Shown in pieces: positions 1 to 8,021 of a DNA stretch of 44,257 nucleotides (position 1 is its first letter; each line of letters begins with the position of its first letter). The notes beneath the pieces were generated by a model, which worked only from the letters and a program-made list of their open reading frames with translations, was not told the origin of the DNA and did no database searches. The DNA comes from Pseudomonadota bacterium. Its GTDB lineage: Bacteria > Pseudomonadota > Gammaproteobacteria > Steroidobacterales > Woeseiaceae. The position numbers were made by a program, and so were the translations under genes. The DNA is taken from the NCBI GenBank assembly GCA_022567295.1, contig JADFHE010000022.1, positions 1 to 44,257 of the forward strand, written 5' to 3'.

Positions 1-228
1 ATCTTCATGATAGACGACGTTGGTATAGATCACCGGGACCGCAGACGCGCGAGCAGCCTCGCGTACCCGTAACGCTGAAGCCAGCGCGTCTTCCACACCA
101 GCATACAGTGCGCAGTCTTGATCAAAATACGCCTGCACGAAGTCGACCAGGATCAGCGCAGGACGACGTCCGAAGCCGAGTCTGTTGTCGTAGGCCGTCT
201 TGTAATTCGCGGACAGGTCCTCGCTCAC
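1..228 (-). CDS. N-carbamoylsarcosine amidase-like isochorismatase-superfamily hydrolase (partial, N-terminus only)
   Basis: The reverse strand is open for 76 codons from a GTG at 228 to the window edge, so the C-terminus is missing. An AGG precedes the GTG, and the start lies 5 bp beyond the hyuB stop, as expected for a last operon gene. The translation has an RPALILVDFVQAYFD block (residues about 22-36), the first beta strand of isochorismatase-fold cysteine hydrolases, with the Asp of the catalytic Asp-Lys-Cys triad. It then has PVIYTNVVY at the second strand. The wording of both blocks is closest to what I recall of N-carbamoylsarcosine amidohydrolases, which split N-carbamoylsarcosine to sarcosine, CO2 and ammonia. 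The catalytic Cys would lie beyond the edge and cannot be seen. Other amidases or nicotinamidase-like enzymes remain possible, but the HyuAB context favours a carbamoyl amidase. Confidence 0.78.
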   Translation of the reverse strand, partial: MSEDLSANYKTAYDNRLGFGRRPALILVDFVQAYFDQDCALYAGVEDALASALRVREAARASAVPVIYTNVVYHED

Positions 229-233
229 GTCGT

Positions 234-2102
234 TTACCTGTCTAAGCTTGAAAACGTCGGCGCCACTGGCGGGGGCAAGTGGGTCTCCTCCAAGGCGCGG
301 GATTTTATTTCCTCGATCGTTCCACCGAAATTAAACAACCCCTGTTCATCGCGACTAGCGCGCATTTTCTTCCTGAGCTTATCCGTCGCTGCCTGATCAA
401 TTGCTCCCTTGGCGTTTATTGAAACACCGTAGCGCTCAGCTCCCTGTTGACTGACCAGACCACGTGCGACATCTTTCTGTACCAGGGCGGGGTCGCGCTC
501 GAACGGATCTCCCCAGCCGCCGCCGCCCCAGGTATTGAAGTAAAGTGTGTCGCCCTGCTTGACGTTGACGCCATCGCATTTGGATGGTAGCCACTCTTCG
601 CTGCCATCCGCGCGGACGAGCCTCTTGGTCGAGCGCATGCCCGGCTCACCGCCGCGAACACCCCACGGATAAGTCAGCCAGCGTTCGTCGTGGATGCCGA
701 CCTGACCATCGACGAGGAATTCATATGCCACGGACAGGCCGTTTCCGCCTCGATGCAACCCGGCGCCACCCGAATCGGCAATGGGTTCGTACCTGACGAT
801 GCGCAGCGGAAAATAAGCCTCGATAAATTCGTTGGGTACGTTCGTAAAACCTGGCCACAATGAGTGACCATCCGGTCCGTCGCCAATTGGCCGACCCGGA
901 ATACCGCCGAAACCGATTTGGAACAGCTGGAACCACTTGCCGTTTTTGTCATAGCCGGAAAAGAACAGGTGCGGGCTGTCGGAAAAGCCGGCCGCGTTCA
1001 TAGCGTCGGGCGCACCCTGACCTAAAACGCCGCCCATAACATCGAATATGCGTCCGAGTGCGTGGGTCCGTCCGGACAATGCGGCCGGGAACTTGGGTTT
1101 GAGCAGACTGCCTTCAGGAATTCGTACGTCGACAAGTTCGTAAAAACCGTCATTGAAGAGGATGTGCGGATCGAACAAGTTGATAGTGAACGAGCCGAAG
1201 AACATCTTGAACATATCTTCGCTGAGATAGAAATTGATCGAGCTCTTGGCCTGCGGATCGGTACCTGCAAAATCGAAGATGGCAACGTCGCCCTCGCGCC
1301 ACAGCTTGCACGCGATCTTGTACGGTCCCTTGCCAACACCGTCGTCGCACACGTAATCCTCAAAGTACTGCGGCTCTTCGGGAACAATCATGTTGATAAT
1401 GGCGCGCATGGCTTCGAGATTCCGATCCAGCATGATCTGCATCGTTGTGAAGAATGTATCGTCACCAAATCGTTCGGCAATCTCCACGCAGCGCTTACCC
1501 GCTGTGCGACACGCTGCGACCAGTGCGTTGAGATCGAAGCGGTTCCACTCCGTCGTTCGCACGTTATGCAGGATCAGCTCGAGCAAATCGGACTGTAGCT
1601 CACCCTTCTTGTAGAGCTTGGTCGGTGGAATGCGAATTCCTTCCTGGTAAATCGTTTCCGCATTGATTGGTATTGACCCGGGGACCATGCCACCGTTGTC
1701 GGACATGTGACCGAACATCGCGGACCAGGCCATGTGGCGGCCGTCTTTGAAGATGGGCACCAGCACAATCCAGTCCGGCAAATGCGATACGGCGGCATTA
1801 CACATGTACGGATCGTTTGTAAGAATAATGTCGCCTTCCTCGATTTCACCTTCATAGGCATCCATAAATCCGCCAATGAAGGAGCCGAACTGACCTACAA
1901 CCATCTTGCCGTCGCGATTCGCCACCATCGGAAAGCAGTCGCCCTGTTCGCGAATACCCGGACTCATGGCGGTGCGAAAAAGCACCGCATCCATTTCAAC
2001 ACGGACATTCTTGAGCGCGTTCTCGATAATATCGACCGTTACGGAATCGACGTCCACTGTGCTGAATGGTGTGGAGTTTGTTTCGATTATTTTAGCTGGC
2101 AT
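234..2102 (-). CDS. hyuB: Hydantoinase/oxoprolinase B-type subunit (HyuB)
   Basis: This 622-aa protein matches the HyuB (hydantoinase_B) family in length and throughout its sequence. Visible hallmarks are the metal-site block TNDPY (95-99) followed by SHLPD (106-110), an N-terminal FRTAMSPGIREQGDC segment, and the Gly-rich C-terminal NTWGGGGWGDPFERD block. Family members pair with HyuA for ATP-dependent opening of cyclic amides (hydantoins, N-methylhydantoin, 5-oxoproline) or, in relatives, carboxylation of ketones. The ATG at 2102 has a GGGAG ribosome site and lies 12 bp after the hyuA stop, so the subunits are co-transcribed. The next gene downstream is a carbamoyl-amidase-like enzyme, which fits a hydantoin-type substrate. 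The exact substrate cannot be read from sequence. It is a soluble cytoplasmic protein with no signal peptide. Confidence 0.93.
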   Translation of the reverse strand: MPAKIIETNSTPFSTVDVDSVTVDIIENALKNVRVEMDAVLFRTAMSPGIREQGDCFPMVANRDGKMVVGQFGSFIGGFMDAYEGEIEEGDIILTNDPYMCNAAVSHLPDWIVLVPIFKDGRHMAWSAMFGHMSDNGGMVPGSIPINAETIYQEGIRIPPTKLYKKGELQSDLLELILHNVRTTEWNRFDLNALVAACRTAGKRCVEIAERFGDDTFFTTMQIMLDRNLEAMRAIINMIVPEEPQYFEDYVCDDGVGKGPYKIACKLWREGDVAIFDFAGTDPQAKSSINFYLSEDMFKMFFGSFTINLFDPHILFNDGFYELVDVRIPEGSLLKPKFPAALSGRTHALGRIFDVMGGVLGQGAPDAMNAAGFSDSPHLFFSGYDKNGKWFQLFQIGFGGIPGRPIGDGPDGHSLWPGFTNVPNEFIEAYFPLRIVRYEPIADSGGAGLHRGGNGLSVAYEFLVDGQVGIHDERWLTYPWGVRGGEPGMRSTKRLVRADGSEEWLPSKCDGVNVKQGDTLYFNTWGGGGWGDPFERDPALVQKDVARGLVSQQGAERYGVSINAKGAIDQAATDKLRKKMRASRDEQGLFNFGGTIEEIKSRALEETHLPPPVAPTFSSLDR

Positions 2103-2114
2103 AACGAACTCCCG

Positions 2115-4178
2115 TTATTTAGCTGGATTGATCAATAGATTGCCGACGCTGTCGACAGTTGCGGCATGTCCGGGCAGGACTAACGTCGTCGCGTCCATTT
2201 CCACGACAATCGCCGGTCCCTTCACGACGGTACCAACGCCAAGCATGCCGCGATCGTAGATGACCGCGTCATGCCAGTCCTGTTCGTAGTAGAACTTCGT
2301 GTCGTGGAGCTTCGCGTCTTTGAGTTTGGTCTTCTTGTCGGGGACTTCTTTGAGATCGGCTTTGAGGCTGCTTTTCGCTCGGACGATCGCACGAATCATG
2401 ACAATTTCGTGATCCTTGCCGTGCGCGAACGTAAACAGTTGTTCGTGCTGACGGTCGAACTCGTCTGTAAGGGTCGCAAGTCCGTGTTTTCTTATTTGTT
2501 CCGTCGTCACGCTCAACGACAGCTGGAATGCTTGCCCTGCATATCGAAAATCGGCCTGGTAGCTGACTTCCTGCTGATCGGCAGAGATGCCGTCAGCTTC
2601 GAACGACTTGGCAGCTCGTGCGCGCAATTCCTCGAGTGCGCCGATGAACTCGTCGGGCGAGATAGCGTCGACGCGAGTCACATAGGTTCGTGATGCTTCA
2701 TCCTGAACTCGAGTTGTGGCATCGCCGTACGCACACAATACGCCGGGACCCGGCGGTATGATGACGGGCCAGGATCCGGTGAGAATGCCCAACGCATTGG
2801 CATGCAATGGTCCTGCTCCGCCAAAACCGACAAGAGCAAAGTCACGTGGATCGTATCCTTGTTCGACAGACACAAGGCGCAGCGCACCGAGCATCGACTC
2901 ATTGACGATCTTGATAATGCCCTCAGCCGCGACCATCAAGTCGATGTCCATGGCATCGGCCAGTGTTTGCACAGCCTTGACGGCGCAATCGCGATCGATC
3001 GTCATGGCGCCACCTAATTTGACGTCCGATGGCAGGTAGCCGAGCACCACGTTGGCATCACAAACTGTCGGCCGTTCGCCTCCGGCGTTGTATGCAGCCG
3101 GGCCGGGTACCGCACCGGCCGAATCGGGACCCACGCGGAGCGCTCTGGTCAACTCCGGAGAGAATGCGATCGAGCCTCCACCCGCACCGATGGAACGCAC
3201 ATCGACGGATGGTGCTCTGACCGTTACATCGCCGACTCGCGTTTCTCGCCGGATGCGGGCTTGTCCATCCTGGATAAGTGCCACGTCAGTCGACGTCCCA
3301 CCCATATCGAATGTCAAGACATTGGTGAAACCGCCGCGCTCGCAGAAATACATGGCACCTGCAACGCCTCCCGCCGGTCCTGACAGGAGGAGATTGACGG
3401 GCGACTCGGCCGCCGCACGACCCGAGGCCAAACCGCCATCCGATCGCAGAATCGCGAGATTAACGTCGTCACCAAGGCGCTCTTCCAGCGACGCCTGCAT
3501 ATTGCGGATGTACTTTGATACTTGTGGCCGTACATAGGAATTGACCACCGTCGTCTCGGTTCGCTCATACTCCTGCATTTCCGGCACGACTTCGCTGCTG
3601 ATGGAGATAGGTACGTCGCCGAACACTTCCGCGGCGATTTCGCGGGCGCGTACTTCATGGACGCCATTGACGTAAGAGTTCATAAAGCAGATCGTAAGTG
3701 CCTCGACTTCATCTTTTTTCGCAAGCGCTTGCAGATCGCGGCGCAGTGCGTCCTCGTCGAGCGGCGACACCAGGTCTCCTGCAGCATCGAGTCGCTCATC
3801 AGCTTCAATCGTGAGTTCGAGTGGTGCCAGCAAAGGCGCTTTCATGTAGCTGACCCAGCCGCCAAGGCCGCCCGGGCAAAAAGAGCGCGCGACCTGCAAC
3901 ACTTGTCTGAAACCTTTGGTTGTTATAAGGCCGACTTTCGCGCCTTTGCCGGTCAATACGGCATTGGTAGCGACCGTGGTGCCATGCATCACCTGATTAA
4001 CTTTGGTCGAATCGATTCCCGATTCATCGCAGATACGGCTGATCCCGTTCAACACACCCTCTGATGAATCATCAGGTGTCGAAGGAACTTTGGCCATATA
4101 CGTTTGACCGGACGATTCGTCGATCAATAACAGATCGGTAAACGTGCCACCGACATCAACTCCAAGACGGAATGCCAT
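2115..4178 (-). CDS. hyuA: Hydantoinase/oxoprolinase A-type subunit (HyuA)
   Basis: This 687-aa protein is a full-length HyuA. It opens with the actin-like ATPase phosphate-1 loop GVDVGGTFTD (residues 6-15), then MHGTTVATNAVL, and later a second nucleotide motif LTFDMGGTSTDVALI. These are diagnostic of the hydantoinaseA/oxoprolinase superfamily, which uses ATP to activate a lactam or imide carbonyl. The start has a GAGGACAAAGCA leader. The gene lies 16 bp after the CoA-transferase stop and 12 bp before hyuB, in one minus-strand operon. Established members act as A/B complexes, so this subunit should supply the ATPase half and HyuB the metal half. N-methylhydantoin, hydantoin or 5-oxoproline are possible substrates. 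The carbamoyl-amidase neighbour tilts the choice to the first two. Confidence 0.94.
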   Translation of the reverse strand: MAFRLGVDVGGTFTDLLLIDESSGQTYMAKVPSTPDDSSEGVLNGISRICDESGIDSTKVNQVMHGTTVATNAVLTGKGAKVGLITTKGFRQVLQVARSFCPGGLGGWVSYMKAPLLAPLELTIEADERLDAAGDLVSPLDEDALRRDLQALAKKDEVEALTICFMNSYVNGVHEVRAREIAAEVFGDVPISISSEVVPEMQEYERTETTVVNSYVRPQVSKYIRNMQASLEERLGDDVNLAILRSDGGLASGRAAAESPVNLLLSGPAGGVAGAMYFCERGGFTNVLTFDMGGTSTDVALIQDGQARIRRETRVGDVTVRAPSVDVRSIGAGGGSIAFSPELTRALRVGPDSAGAVPGPAAYNAGGERPTVCDANVVLGYLPSDVKLGGAMTIDRDCAVKAVQTLADAMDIDLMVAAEGIIKIVNESMLGALRLVSVEQGYDPRDFALVGFGGAGPLHANALGILTGSWPVIIPPGPGVLCAYGDATTRVQDEASRTYVTRVDAISPDEFIGALEELRARAAKSFEADGISADQQEVSYQADFRYAGQAFQLSLSVTTEQIRKHGLATLTDEFDRQHEQLFTFAHGKDHEIVMIRAIVRAKSSLKADLKEVPDKKTKLKDAKLHDTKFYYEQDWHDAVIYDRGMLGVGTVVKGPAIVVEMDATTLVLPGHAATVDSVGNLLINPAK

Positions 4179-4194
4179 TGCTTTGTCCTCTTTT

Positions 4195-5397
4195 TTAAAT
4201 TATTGACTTCGCTTGCAAGGCTTCAAGTTGTTGTTCGCCCAGCCCCAGTAATTCCCCGTAGACTTCCCTATTGTGCGCACCCAGAACTTCGACGCCCGGC
4301 CAACGAATCTCGCCCTGCGTTTTCGACATCTTTGGGAAGACATTCTGCATTTTCAGATTAGGCCACCGTTCACTTGGGATATCCACAATCGACTCACGCG
4401 CCGCAAATTGCGGATCCGCCAGCATTTCTGGAGCCCGGAAAATTTTTCCAGCAGGAACCGCGTGCTTTTCCATCAGTGTTGCGACGTCATCAACAATCAA
4501 GTCTTTTGACCACTCATTGATAATGCCATCGAGCAACTTCATATTTTTGCCGCGAGCTGTATGTGTAACAAACCGCTCATCGTGTGATAATTCTGGCTGG
4601 CCCATTGCTTCGCAAAGGCGCGCGAAGACGGTGTCCTGATTCGCCGCAATCAGGAATTGCCCATCGGCGCAGTCATAAATATTGGACGGTGCAACATTCG
4701 GCAGTGTCGCGCCGGAGCGTTCGCGAATATGGTTGCTGATGGCGTACTCGGGAATAATCGCTTCCATGACGCCAAGGACCGATTCGTAAATTGATGCGTC
4801 GATCACCTGGCCCTCCCCAGTTTGCTCCCGGTGGTGCAGGGCGGACAATGCCCCTATGCACGCATAGGTTGCGGCCAGAGAGTCACCGATCGAAATGCCC
4901 GCGCGACTCGGTTGCCGGTCTGGTTCACCACACAGATAGCGCAATCCCCCCATCGCCTCGCCTATCGACGCGTAGCCTGCACGGGTTGCATAGGGACCGG
5001 TCTGTCCGTAACCGGAAACGCGGATCATGATGAGTCCGGGATTTGCCTCCGAGAGTTCCTCATAACTCAAGCCCCATCGCTCCATCGTTCCGGGGCGAAA
5101 ATTCTCGAGGACCATGTCTGACTTGGCTACAAGTTGACGCACAAGGTCCTGACCTTCTGGCTCCCGAAGATTGGCGGTGATACAGCGCTTGTTGCGAGCG
5201 CATATCGTCCACCAGAGAGGCAATTCCCCTCGTCCCCAGTCACGCATGGGGTCACCCTTGCCAGGAGGTTCAACCTTGATGACGTCGGCGCCCATGTCGG
5301 CCATCAATTGCCCGCAAAAAGGCCCGGCAATTAACTGCCCCAGTTCGATCAGCCTAATATCAGTCAGTGGCCCTTTGGCGTTGCCTCGGGAATTCAT
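4195..5397 (-). CDS. CaiB/BaiF family (class III) CoA-transferase
   Basis: This 400-aa protein is a typical single-domain class III CoA-transferase, a family that includes formyl-CoA, succinyl-CoA and carnitine CoA-transferases. The N-terminal block from LIELGQLIAGPF to GADVIKVEPP (about 16-45) forms the Rossmann part. SDMVLENFRPGTMERWG (about 93-109) is a family signature. Asp172 in GISIGDSLAA is the expected acyl-anhydride-forming catalytic residue. The ATG at 5397 has an AGAAGGATGGC leader and is the first gene of the hyu operon. Activating an acid to its CoA thioester next to ring-opening hydrolases suggests further breakdown of the released acid, but substrate preference is unknown. The gene order (transferase, hyuA, hyuB, amidase) is tight throughout. 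Confidence 0.93.
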   Translation of the reverse strand: MNSRGNAKGPLTDIRLIELGQLIAGPFCGQLMADMGADVIKVEPPGKGDPMRDWGRGELPLWWTICARNKRCITANLREPEGQDLVRQLVAKSDMVLENFRPGTMERWGLSYEELSEANPGLIMIRVSGYGQTGPYATRAGYASIGEAMGGLRYLCGEPDRQPSRAGISIGDSLAATYACIGALSALHHREQTGEGQVIDASIYESVLGVMEAIIPEYAISNHIRERSGATLPNVAPSNIYDCADGQFLIAANQDTVFARLCEAMGQPELSHDERFVTHTARGKNMKLLDGIINEWSKDLIVDDVATLMEKHAVPAGKIFRAPEMLADPQFAARESIVDIPSERWPNLKMQNVFPKMSKTQGEIRWPGVEVLGAHNREVYGELLGLGEQQLEALQAKSII

Positions 5398-5440
5398 GCC
5401 ATCCTTCTGGTCAAATGCGGACAGGTTATTATTAATTTAG

Positions 5441-5469
5441 ATATAAGAATATATCAATATATCTTATAT
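5441..5469. promoter_or_regulatory. AT-rich dyad upstream of the CoA-transferase/hyu operon, possible operator
   Basis: Arms ATATAAGA (5441-5448) and TCTTATAT (5462-5469) are perfect inverted repeats separated by 13 bp. Between them the 7-mer ATATATC repeats directly with an 8-bp period (5449-5455, 5457-5463). The element lies 44-72 bp upstream of the first operon ATG, where a repressor or activator would act, and is far more AT-rich than its surroundings. GntR/FCD-type regulators often control such catabolic operons through AT-rich palindromes, but no regulator gene is in view. A role as plain AT-rich promoter DNA is equally possible. Confidence 0.4.
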
Positions 5470-5524
5470 GATTCAATAATTACTGCCCGACGGACACAGC
5501 GGCTCGGGACCAGCGTCGTCCTGG

Positions 5525-5989
5525 CTAGCGATAGAATATATGATTGCCGATGCGGCGAGTTCGCGTCCGCTTTCGGTTCCAGGGAACCCGGATACTGGTG
5601 CTGTGGTAGAACAGTGCGTTGCCCGTCGGGTCGGGCGGTGGGTCAACCAGTAGTCTGGCTGCAATTACGCGTGCCTGTACCCAGCTGTCGCGATCTCTGG
5701 GCCTGTCACTCTTGCCGTCACACCACCACGAGAACTGACATGGCGCTTGTTCGCCGCCCTCAAAGACGACGGCGCAGGGTGTTGCAGGAAAATCCTTACT
5801 CCGTGCGCGATTAAGTATTGTCCAGCCAACGGCGATCATACCGTTGTTACTCTCTCCGCGCGCTTCCCAATACAACGCAAGAGAAAGGCAGTGATGCTCG
5901 TCTTCCAGACTTCGGGCGTAAACATCATCCACCTGCAGCGTTGCCAGAAGAAAAAATAGCGTGAGCAGTAATGTGGGCTTGTTTGACAT
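5525..5989 (-). CDS. SleB/CwlJ-like cell wall hydrolase (Hydrolase_2), exported
   Basis: The protein is 154 aa. I chose the ATG at 5989 because it has a GAGG site 6 nt upstream and begins a clear signal peptide (MSNKPTLLLTLFFLLATLQV, cleavage near ARS). A longer frame starting at 6058 lacks this logic. The mature part has the family signature LYWEARGESNNGMIAVGWTI (residues 39-58). The Glu of YWEARGE is the predicted catalytic acid of this lytic-transglycosylase-like fold. It also has QFSWWCDG and NALFYHS blocks. SleB/CwlJ-like enzymes cut peptidoglycan glycan strands; outside spore formers they are thought to act in wall turnover in the periplasm. The gene stands alone between the hyu operon and a coiled-coil gene on the same strand. 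Confidence 0.85.
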   Translation of the reverse strand: MSNKPTLLLTLFFLLATLQVDDVYARSLEDEHHCLSLALYWEARGESNNGMIAVGWTILNRARSKDFPATPCAVVFEGGEQAPCQFSWWCDGKSDRPRDRDSWVQARVIAARLLVDPPPDPTGNALFYHSTSIRVPWNRKRTRTRRIGNHIFYR

Positions 5990-6083
5990 ATCGACCTCGC
6001 ACCGGGCAGAGGGATATTTTCCCACGTTGAATGTGAATGCGAGCTGACTAGTTGACAATAACGCCGCTTAAATTAAACCGACG

Positions 6084-7271
6084 TTAATTGTATTTCTTGA
6101 AAAGCAGATCCTTGGCCTGTCCAATCCAGTCATCCTGCTCCATGCGTCCTTTGCATTCTCTTAGCTCGACATTGATCCGTGCGATATCGGCGACACCGAA
6201 GGCGGCGATCTGGCGGAAGCTGAACACGCCAAGTTCGTGCAATGTCATTTCGAACACTCTCCCAATGCCAATGATCTCCTGCAGGTTATCGACTTCCTTT
6301 TCCTCTGCTTCCTGGTCGATTGTTACCTGGTCGACAGTAGCTTTCCGAGCCTCCTTGATCGCCTGGCGCTGCTGTTGTTCCATTTCTGTAAAATTCTTCT
6401 CGACTTCATCCAAGCGAATGCGCAGCGTTTCAGATTGCTGTTCGGACTGGCCGGCGTGATCACGGTAGCGTTTGGCATCGTTTTCGTACTGTTTGCGACT
6501 GTTCTCCATCGATTTGAGGCAATGCGACAGTTCCTTGTTTTGAACCTTGAGATCTTCCTGATCGCCAATGTCCCGTTTTAGCGCTTCGTTTTCTTGTTGT
6601 GTGCGGGCCGAGTCATGTTTGAGCTGGGCATTTTCTGCTTCGAGTTTAATTACATTCTGTTCAAGCTTGTCCAGGCTCGAAAGCCGGGTCTGGGCAGAGG
6701 AGAGCATCTTGTTGACGGAATCCTGTTCCGATCGAGATGCCTGCAGAAGGTTGCTAAACGATTCGTACTCTTGTTTCGCTTTTTCAGATTTCACTTCGAG
6801 CTCCTTGCGCTTTTCGAAGGACTTGGCGAGTTCGCCCTTATAGAAGTCGCCCGATTTGACGAATTCCGTTTGCAGTTCCGCAGACTGCTGTTTGAGCGCC
6901 GCCAAAGCGTTCTGAAAGGTCGAGACTTTGTTCTTGAAGTCCTCTCGTTCTGAGCGCAGCGTGAAGATGCTCTTGGACATCAATTTCTCTGTTTCGTGAG
7001 CAGATTCAAGCTCTGTACGCATATTGGCGACTGCCATTTCATGCCGGTGGATGGCCCCTTGTTGAGCTTCGATCGACGATCGCAGAGTTTGGGTTTCGGC
7101 CGTGAGCCGGTCCCGCCGCCGAGCGACATCATCCAGTTGCGACTGCCAGTCATCGTTGAGCTGATTGATTCGGTGCTTGATCATAGCGCTTCGCATCAAC
7201 CAGCCGATCCCGGCACCAGCCACGAGGGAGCCGAGCAGATATAGCCCGAGTTGTGAAAAAGAGCCGTCCAT
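6084..7271 (-). CDS. Membrane-anchored coiled-coil protein with C-terminal helix-hairpin-helix domain
   Basis: This 395-aa protein starts at the ATG at 7271, which opens a membrane helix (LGLYLLGSLVAGAGIGWLM). An upstream start at 7376 would overlap the divergent gene. After the helix come about 290 residues rich in E, Q, K and L with heptad character (residues about 35-325), a long coiled coil. The last 65 residues (EIIGIGRVFEMTLHELGVFS, then a FRQIAAFGVADIA block) resemble the HhH/H3TH-like domain often appended to other proteins and annotated as flap-endonuclease-like. It therefore looks like an inner-membrane tether with a potential DNA- or protein-binding tail. No Shine-Dalgarno sequence is seen; a CATAAT hexamer lies 6 nt before the ATG. 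The function is unknown. Confidence 0.75.
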   Translation of the reverse strand: MDGSFSQLGLYLLGSLVAGAGIGWLMRSAMIKHRINQLNDDWQSQLDDVARRRDRLTAETQTLRSSIEAQQGAIHRHEMAVANMRTELESAHETEKLMSKSIFTLRSEREDFKNKVSTFQNALAALKQQSAELQTEFVKSGDFYKGELAKSFEKRKELEVKSEKAKQEYESFSNLLQASRSEQDSVNKMLSSAQTRLSSLDKLEQNVIKLEAENAQLKHDSARTQQENEALKRDIGDQEDLKVQNKELSHCLKSMENSRKQYENDAKRYRDHAGQSEQQSETLRIRLDEVEKNFTEMEQQQRQAIKEARKATVDQVTIDQEAEEKEVDNLQEIIGIGRVFEMTLHELGVFSFRQIAAFGVADIARINVELRECKGRMEQDDWIGQAKDLLFKKYN

Positions 7272-7277
7272 CAAGGG

Positions 7278-7283
7278 ATTATG
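7278..7283 (-). promoter_or_regulatory. -10-like CATAAT 6 nt before ATG (candidate leaderless promoter)
   Basis: On the minus strand CATAAT is followed by CCCTTG and then the ATG at 7271. It matches TATAAT at 5 of 6 positions. A start site 7 nt downstream would fall on the ATG, and no Shine-Dalgarno is present. No convincing -35 is visible. Confidence 0.35.
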
Positions 7284-7336
7284 GCTGAGGGCGATATTAT
7301 GGAATATGATCAACCGCACATTTCGGGGAGATTCTG

Positions 7337-7966
7337 ATGGATAATATCCGCGATCGCGCCAAGGATAAGTTCCCAATGGTGTTGCTGACGTTGCTTAGCA
7401 TCGTGCAGGCGCTCGCGCTCGAATTTCTCTGGGATCACGCGCGTGATCGCACTGACTTGCTCGAATGGAGCGTGGCCGTGATTCCCGGGTGGCTGCAGAT
7501 TGCCGCGACTTTAGACGTCATTATCCTGATCTGGCTGATGTATGCGGGCATGCTAATGCGCTTTCGCTGGACGCCAACGACGATGGATTCGACGATCCCC
7601 TTTATCGTCGGTCTGATTCAGTTCTTGATGATCGATATCATGGGCGCAGAGCATTTCGCGCTCTGGGTTGTCGTCGTGGGACTGACATTCGGCACGTTGG
7701 TTGTAGTCAATCACCGTGCGATGAAACGCGCGAGGCTAGACGTGGCAAATCGTGAGTTCTTTGATCAATTCTTGCCAGCGACGCTGAGAGATTTCGTGCC
7801 GCAGATAATTGTAGTCGTCGCGTTACTGGTGGCGGGTAGCTGGATCGGTTTCAGTGGGGAGCAGGGTTGGTTTGCAGTGCTTGTACTGGTCGGAATCTTC
7901 ATCGGTCTTGGCTACGAGACGCACAACGCTGCGAAATACTGGAGAGTTTCGATGGGCCACGAGTAG
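7337..7966 (+). CDS. Multi-pass inner-membrane protein of unknown function
   Basis: This 209-aa protein has about six hydrophobic helices: VLLTLLSIVQALALEFLW near residue 15, AATLDVIILIWLMYAGMLM, STIPFIVGLIQFLMI, FALWVVVVGLTFGTLVVV, QIIVVVALLVAGSWIGF and GWFAVLVLVGIFIGLGY. Charged connectors and a cytoplasmic-looking C-terminus (NAAKYWRVSMGHE) complete it. A GGGGAG site lies just upstream of the ATG. It is transcribed divergently from the coiled-coil/HhH gene with only 65 bp between starts, so the two may share control. The HD-GYP gene follows 55 bp downstream. I do not recognise a named family and no catalytic motif stands out. Confidence 0.75.
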   Translation: MDNIRDRAKDKFPMVLLTLLSIVQALALEFLWDHARDRTDLLEWSVAVIPGWLQIAATLDVIILIWLMYAGMLMRFRWTPTTMDSTIPFIVGLIQFLMIDIMGAEHFALWVVVVGLTFGTLVVVNHRAMKRARLDVANREFFDQFLPATLRDFVPQIIVVVALLVAGSWIGFSGEQGWFAVLVLVGIFIGLGYETHNAAKYWRVSMGHE

Positions 7967-8021
7967 CGAGGTGTGGAATGTGATATACAGGGTCGCGTAG
8001 GGTTGGAAATGGTACGAGACA

